From assembly GCA_913055845.1 (NCBI GenBank), contig CAJXKO010000011.1:1-48686 (forward strand): a stretch of DNA of 48,686 nucleotides, written 5' to 3'. Made by a program: the position numbers and the translations under genes. This document shows, piece after piece, positions 44,718 to 48,686 of the stretch (position 1 is the stretch's first letter; the number at the start of each line of letters is the position of its first letter). Under the pieces are notes generated by a model. The model searched no databases. It was given only the letters and a program-made list of their open reading frames with translations, and was not told where the DNA came from. The DNA comes from an uncultured Bacteroidota bacterium (GTDB taxonomy: Bacteria; Bacteroidota; Rhodothermia; Rhodothermales; Salinibacteraceae).

Positions 44718-44942
44718 TTACCACATCCCATTCGACTCCTCGGTGCGGGAGACGTTGAGGGCACTGAGGCCCTTGTCCGTCTGCTCGGTTTCGAACTCCA
44801 CCGTCTCGCCGTCGCGCAGGTCCTCGCTCTTGCCGCCACCGACATTGCTGTGGTGGACAAAGACATCGTCCCCGCCGTCCTGCGGTGCGATGAAGCCGAA
44901 TCCTTTCTCGCTGCTAAACCACTTTACTGTTCCTTGTTGCAT
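44718..44942 (-). CDS. Cold-shock domain protein
   Basis: This protein has 74 residues from the ATG at 44942 (MQQGTVKWFSSEKGFGFI). The RNP1 motif is KGFGFI and the RNP2-like motif DVFVHHSN. A single OB fold binds single-stranded RNA or DNA as an RNA chaperone. The ending (TDKGLSALNVSRTEESNGMW) extends slightly beyond the usual 66-70 residues and is polar. It has a perfect downstream terminator. A 268-nt upstream region to the tRNA gene probably contains the promoter and a long 5' leader; a 7-bp stem (CGGTTCC/GGAACCG, 45085-45104) lies there. The specific cold induction is not shown by the sequence. Confidence 0.95.
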   Translation of the reverse strand: MQQGTVKWFSSEKGFGFIAPQDGGDDVFVHHSNVGGGKSEDLRDGETVEFETEQTDKGLSALNVSRTEESNGMW

Positions 44943-45210
44943 ACCAATCGTGTGTTTTATGGGTGCCTCACCCGTTCCGAACCGCCATCTGAGGCGAGGG
45001 ACCCAGTCCCTACCGGCCAAGACGGCACGACCATAGTGACGCGTGTTGAAGTGTGATGCTCCCCCCACGCCCGACGGCACGCGCCGGTTCCGGTGGGGGA
45101 ACCGCCCGGGGACATCTTCACGGATTTCCCGTCTGCTGCGGTGCGGAGAGGGTGGGGCTTCGCGGATCCAAGGACATGGACGTGTGTAAATAAGAGCCCG
45201 TTTTTCCCAC

Positions 45211-45285
45211 GGGCCTGTAGCTCAGCCTGGATAGAGCATCGGCCTTCGGAGCCGAGTGTCGGGGGTTCGAATCCTCCCGGGCCCG
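45211..45285 (+). tRNA. tRNA-Arg (anticodon UCG)
   Basis: A full cloverleaf can be drawn. The acceptor stem is GGGCCTG/CGGGCCC (one G-T pair) and the D-stem is GCTC/GAGC. The anticodon stem TCGGC/GCCGA has loop CTTCGGA, giving anticodon UCG (codon CGA). The T-arm GGGGG/CCTCC encloses TTCGAAT. A 5-nt variable loop is present and the 3' CCA is not encoded. A strong intrinsic terminator follows. Confidence 0.95.
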
Positions 45286-45295
45286 CAGGGGATTT

Positions 45296-45333
45296 CCCGT
45301 AACCCACCGTTTTTCAGTGGTTTACGGGTTTTT
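45296..45333 (+). terminator. Intrinsic terminator after tRNA-Arg
   Basis: The 7-bp outer stem CCCGTAA/TTACGGG and an inner 4-bp stem CCAC/GTGG, separated by one mismatch and closed by a T-rich loop, are followed by TTTTTATTTTT. It starts 10 nt after the tRNA 3' end. Confidence 0.92.
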
Positions 45334-45537
45334 ATTTTTCGATGGGTGTGAAAATGGGTGCAATTGTCTCTGTCGCTTGGTTTCCAATATTGGATTTACA
45401 GTGAGTAGCTGAAGAATACTCTGGATTATAAGTACTGCTGCGGCCCAGCGACGACATGCTGAGGAGAGCATTTCACTGATGGGAAGTGGCCTCCCCAAAG
45501 GCGATTCGGCTTGTACCCGCGCCAGGAGCGTCGGTCC

Positions 45538-45666
45538 TTAGTTGCCGGTGAGGAGGACAAAGGTATCGGGGTTTTCCGTGCCGGAGAGTCCCTTCAAGGC
45601 CACCTCTTCATCCAGGGCGGTTTTCCATTCGCGAGCTTCTCTTCTTCTAAACTTAGATATGCCCAT
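45538..45666 (-). CDS. Possible 42-residue small protein
   Basis: From the ATG at 45666 the frame reads [20 protein letters not shown] and ends at TAA (45540-45538). It has a basic N-terminal helix-like half and an acidic middle, but no recognised family. It sits antisense to the start of a degenerate nuclease, so it may be coincidental. Confidence 0.3.
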   Translation of the reverse strand: MGISKFRRREAREWKTALDEEVALKGLSGTENPDTFVLLTGN

Positions 45667-46103
45667 TTCCGATCTCCCTGACTCGCTCGGTCGACATCTG
45701 CTTAAGACTCCGGGTTGCCGTCGAAGAGATCGGCCGTTACGGCCGCGCTGTGGCCCGGATTGAAGCCCGTGGCGGGGACCTCGGGGCACTGCTCATTAGG
45801 CGTGGATTTGCTTGGCATTACCAGCAGTACGCCCCGAACGAGACCGAATACGCTCGCCTGGAGCGGCAAGCCCGGGGTGCCGGTCGCGGTCTGTGGTCGC
45901 AAGCCAATCCAATCCCGCCCTGGACGTGGAGAGACCGCAGCTCGGGGCCCCCGGAAACTCCGGAAGAGGACCGCGACTGCTCCGATTTTTCGACGCAGAA
46001 CGCCGCACAGCAGTTCTATGAGGCACATGGGCCTGGGGACCCTCACAACTTGGACGGAGACGGAGACGGTCGGGCGTGCGAGTCGCTTCCCGGGAGCCCG
46101 TAG
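45657..46103 (+). pseudogene. Thermonuclease (SNase)-like protein with excalibur domain, 5'-truncated
   Basis: The frame is open from 45657 but has no normal start; a GTG at 45750 begins inside the domain. The recognisable part is [40 protein letters not shown] and [17 protein letters not shown]. This is the C-terminal half of an SNase fold, whose first strands and catalytic first half are absent. A Cys- and Asp-rich excalibur module ([19 protein letters not shown], then [10 protein letters not shown]) ends the protein, a calcium-binding-like tail found on surface nucleases. The gene looks like a remnant left by a 5' deletion, 370 nt after the tRNA-Arg. Confidence 0.75.
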
Positions 46104-46175
46104 CCTTCGGCCCCCGGACCCAGAAGCAATCCACCGAGCTGCGAGCAAATTTGGAGCTACGAGCGAATTTGTACC

Positions 46176-46814
46176 GTGAGCCAACTTGAATATCTCGTCG
46201 CCCTCATTTCGATCATCGTCGGACTCGGCCTGACGGACCTGGCCCAAAGCTTCCGGGAGCTAATCCGCCCCGGCCACTCGGTGAAGTGGGACGGGCTCCC
46301 CCTTGCCTGGTCGGCGTTTGTGTTTGTCATGACCATCCTCCTTTGGTGGCAGGGGTTCACTGTTCTGGAAGAGCCCGTCGCCGCAGGAGGACCGGGCCCG
46401 TTCTTCCTGACGTTCCTTCTGTTCTTCCTCCTCCTGTACCTGTGCTGCGCGTTTGCGCTTCCGGACCCCGATTGGGAACGGTCATCTGTCGAGTCCGGGT
46501 CGACAGGCTCTATAGAAGCAGGAGAATCCTCCGAGCACCAGGTAGACCTGGAAGCCTTCTACTTCTCAAAGGGGCACAGGAGGTGGTTTTTCGGGCTCCT
46601 GATCGGGTTTTGGGTGGCGCTCATGGTTGCCGATCAGCTCACGTTCGAATCGGGAGGTCCGGCCCAGCGCTTGCGGTCGGTCCTGCCAGTTGTAGGACTG
46701 TGCGCGGTCACAGCGATTCCCATCCTGACAGACCGGCGGTGGGCCCACTGGATTGTGGTGACGCTGTTAGGAGGCCTGATTGGCGCGGAGGCGGTCAGGG
46801 ATATTCTTCTTTGA
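46176..46814 (+). CDS. Uncharacterised multi-span membrane protein
   Basis: This 212-residue protein has a GTG start at 46176 (V/M-SQLEYLVALISIIVGLGLTD), since no ATG lies near. Five to six hydrophobic segments are seen: LVALISIIVGLGL, AFVFVMTILLWW, FFLTFLLFFLLLYLCC, FFGLLIGFWVALMVA, VLPVVGLCAVTAI and WIVVTLLGGLIGA. The opening motif YxxALISIIxGLGLTDLA is typical of a widespread unnamed membrane family. A polar loop rich in Ser and Glu lies between the third and fourth helices. It lies 72 nt after the nuclease remnant in the accessory-looking tail. The function is unknown. Confidence 0.75.
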   Translation: MSQLEYLVALISIIVGLGLTDLAQSFRELIRPGHSVKWDGLPLAWSAFVFVMTILLWWQGFTVLEEPVAAGGPGPFFLTFLLFFLLLYLCCAFALPDPDWERSSVESGSTGSIEAGESSEHQVDLEAFYFSKGHRRWFFGLLIGFWVALMVADQLTFESGGPAQRLRSVLPVVGLCAVTAIPILTDRRWAHWIVVTLLGGLIGAEAVRDILL

Positions 46815-47143
46815 GCAGGGGACTCAAAGCAGGGACAGAGCTTGTTGAGCAGGGGCAAAGCTTGCTACGGCCTACTTGCTACGGCCTACGAGTCCGCTCT
46901 GAGCGAATCTGCACACGTTGGGCATCCTCACTCTCCACAAGTCGGCGCGTGACAGACGAAGACGCCGCTTAGGCACAAACCACAAGCGGTAATGTCATCA
47001 CGCGTGAGAGTCTCCAGTAATTCTACAGCCACAAATACCACGGTCCCATGTCCATTCCAGACGACCTCGGTCTCCCAGACGACGATCCTTCTCAAGGTGA
47101 CGGGCAGGTCAGAACGAACAGGTAGACGCGCTCTTCCATGCTT
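46815..47143. other. Gene-free stretch with a short tandem repeat
   Basis: No gene is seen in these 329 nt. A perfect 14-bp tandem duplication CTTGCTACGGCCTA occupies 46861-46888, preceded by two imperfect copies of a TTGAGCAGGG-type element (near 46811 and 46845). The rest is unremarkable, between the membrane protein stop and the convergent S41 protease stop. Confidence 0.55.
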
Positions 47144-48265
47144 TCAAGTCCCGCTGCTTCCGGAGCACTCCGGCTGCTGGGCGAGCCAGTCGCGGGCGTC
47201 AGCCTCGGGCGCGGTGCTGCGCACGTCGGGAGCGAGCGGGCCGCCGTAGACGCGCCCTGTGCGGTCGGCGTAAACGGAGGCGGTTACGTAGAGGCGCGCA
47301 CCGTCAGGGAGGGACACGGTCTGATTGCCTGTCGTTTTGCCCATGGTTGAGACACCAAAGCTGCGCGTGTTTGGACGTCCACGGAAGGCCACGGCGACGG
47401 CCTCGCCCGAGCTGGCCGTGCGGCCGTCGGTGAAGACAGCCACAGGCGGGTGCGGCGGGTCGAGGCGGTGCGGTGGAGCCTCCACCTCAACGGAGACGTT
47501 CCTGTACCAGCCACCCAGGTAGACGACTCCAGCGCGCCCATCGGCGTAGAACCAAGGCTGGCGGTCTCCGCTTGCCTCCACGGATGCTCCGATCCGACCG
47601 GGACCGATGACGGGGCCGAGACCTGCGAGCATGGGCCACATGTTGCCGCCTTCGTTGCCGCGAACGTCCACGATCCAGCCGCAGGGGGGCGCATTTGAGT
47701 TCAGCCCCCGTGAGGTCAGCGCCCGCACGGCGCCGCGCAAGGAGTCGGCGTAGGCCTGCTCGCCGCGGCCAAACACCCCCGGGACGTGCACATAGCCGAG
47801 GCGGGCGCCGCCGGAGGCCCTCATGGATCGGGTGGTCGGCCACACGTCGGGGGCGGGTGCGGTCGCCTCCACCGAGTCGGGAGGCGCATCGGCGGTAGGG
47901 CTTGCGTCGCCAGGCGGATCGAAGAAGCTGTGGCCGTCTTCAAGGCGATCGAGGGCGAGGCGGAGGGCCGGATAGGTGTCTTCGGGCGTCCTTGCGCCGC
48001 GCGCCTCATCGAAGGCCGCTCGGCGGAGAGCGGGCCAGTCCAGGGAGTCGCGGCGGAGCGAGGCGTACCTCATGGCCACGAGCGCGCGGTTGAGGTAGGC
48101 GTAGGCATCCTCATCAAGATCGTAGCGCGTGGCCGTCTCGGCGTCGGCGGCGCGCCACGCGGCCACCCTCAGCCAGCCGTCCTCGAAATAGTACCAGCCG
48201 CCCGCCCCCGCGAGCCCGATGCCTGCGACGAGAAGGACGGCGACGATGCGAAGCGTGCGTGACAT
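47144..48265 (-). CDS. S41-family (TSP-like) peptidase, membrane-anchored
   Basis: This protein has 373 residues from the ATG at 48265 (MSRTLRIVAVLLVAGIGLAG), with an N-terminal membrane anchor or signal peptide. The Tsp-like fold appears in LGYVHVPGVFGRGEQAYA, GWIVDVRGNEGGNMW and VAVFTDGRTASSGEAVAVAF (catalytic Ser region), then FGVSTMGKTTGNQTVSLPDG. No PDZ domain is evident, unlike the CtpA-type gene at 39842-41500. This branch acts on short C-terminal tails or peptides in the cell envelope. It is the last complete gene and is transcribed toward the gene-free stretch. Confidence 0.9.
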   Translation of the reverse strand: MSRTLRIVAVLLVAGIGLAGAGGWYYFEDGWLRVAAWRAADAETATRYDLDEDAYAYLNRALVAMRYASLRRDSLDWPALRRAAFDEARGARTPEDTYPALRLALDRLEDGHSFFDPPGDASPTADAPPDSVEATAPAPDVWPTTRSMRASGGARLGYVHVPGVFGRGEQAYADSLRGAVRALTSRGLNSNAPPCGWIVDVRGNEGGNMWPMLAGLGPVIGPGRIGASVEASGDRQPWFYADGRAGVVYLGGWYRNVSVEVEAPPHRLDPPHPPVAVFTDGRTASSGEAVAVAFRGRPNTRSFGVSTMGKTTGNQTVSLPDGARLYVTASVYADRTGRVYGGPLAPDVRSTAPEADARDWLAQQPECSGSSGT

Positions 48266-48505
48266 GGACGTGAGAGACGACGGCGAGAGTAGAGCTTGGA
48301 GTGAGCGCGGGCAGGCCGAGCAGCCACCGAAATAGAGCAGCCCCCCACCATCGGTCTTACAGTGTAAAGACTCTACCCATTAGCGGGACCATATGCTCCG
48401 TAATCCGGTGTTTCATCCTGGGTCCACGACCACGACGCGGCCAGACGTTGAGCGCGACAACTTCAACTGTCCGGACCGATCAGTTCTGTCAGGAAGCGGA
48501 CGTGG

Positions 48506-48686
48506 ATGTCTTACTACATCGGGCGGATCGAGATGTGGCCCGGGAAAGCTCACGCTGGCGTAAGCCTCGACGCAAAGCCGGTGGTTATCCATGCCAAAAA
48601 CTTCGGGCGCATAACGGGTAACATTGAAAGAGGACGCCTGTGGTGGCGAATTTGGAGTGAGCAGATTCCATTCAACCACCACACGA
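48506..48686 (+). CDS. Partial unknown protein, N-terminus (runs off window)
   Basis: An ATG at 48506 opens a frame with no stop up to the window end (MSYYIGRIEMWPGKAHAGVS...). An AGGAAG sequence lies 9 nt upstream of the ATG, a Shine-Dalgarno-like site that supports the start. The 60 visible residues include VVIHAKNFGRITG and LWWRIW; no family is recognised. The preceding 240 nt (48266-48505) holds no convincing gene. Confidence 0.45.
   Translation, partial: MSYYIGRIEMWPGKAHAGVSLDAKPVVIHAKNFGRITGNIERGRLWWRIWSEQIPFNHHT

Noticed and set aside
45200-48686. Intact integrated element with integrase and paired att sites at tRNA-Arg
   Set aside because: No integrase and no second copy of the tRNA 3' end were visible in the window.

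Overview
The window looks like chromosomal DNA of an extremely halophilic member of the Rhodothermota/Bacteroidota, most likely Salinibacter or a close relative. The reasons are high G+C, coding on both strands with long antisense shadow frames, Asp/Glu-rich housekeeping proteins (DnaE, LigA, the HATPase-GNAT protein) and mostly weak or absent Shine-Dalgarno sequences. This assignment is inference from composition and gene content; no rRNA is present.

Layout. 1-3562 (minus strand): a tetR-tolC-adaptor-RND tripartite efflux operon with a small FmdB-like gene upstream. 3563-4071: a gene-free divergent region with two palindromes that share the core GAGTGA-N4-TCACTC. 4072-6804: a DUF2892 membrane protein, an SQR/SelD-type flavin oxidoreductase, a SWIM protein and a class I glutamine amidotransferase. 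7087-10608: a D15-type outer-membrane barrel, an uncharacterised exported protein with a possible degenerate kinase-like pattern, and a lipoprotein. 10656-14156: dnaE. 14339-16177: two lipoproteins and a frameshifted HNH nuclease in an AT-richer patch. 16407-24138: ligA, a PEBP protein, pfkB, a CBS-domain protein, a second PfkB-type kinase, folB, a second amidotransferase and maf. 24317-27044: an orphan ParA, a small membrane protein and an NSS transporter. 27254-31645: an M20 amidohydrolase, an RsbW-like HATPase fused to GNAT with an overlapping STAS gene, and a CPG2-like M20 peptidase. 31699-36645: an esterase, LOG, DinB, a RoxA-like oxygenase and several small envelope proteins. 36808-44514: glyA, a phosphoribosyltransferase, tatC, a CtpA-type protease, TauE/SafE, a methyltransferase, a frameshifted ArsN2-like gene, a Nudix hydrolase and a PH-like membrane protein. 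44718-45333: a cold-shock gene and tRNA-Arg(UCG), each followed by a clear intrinsic terminator. 45334-48686: an accessory-looking tail with a truncated nuclease, a membrane protein, an S41 protease and a partial ORF.

The most interesting candidate system is at 28621-30368. An RsbW-like ATP-binding domain is fused to an acetyltransferase and overlaps a STAS gene. Both partners have altered residues at the positions that carry phosphotransfer in classical partner switching. This suggests an acetyltransferase controlled by a re-engineered anti-sigma/anti-anti-sigma pair. Second in interest are the paired palindromic operators at 3758-4015, and the outer-membrane barrel with its exported, possibly pseudokinase-like partner at 7087-10148. 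Three genes are visibly broken (HNH, ArsN2-like GNAT, thermonuclease), so either decay or sequencing indels affect this contig.
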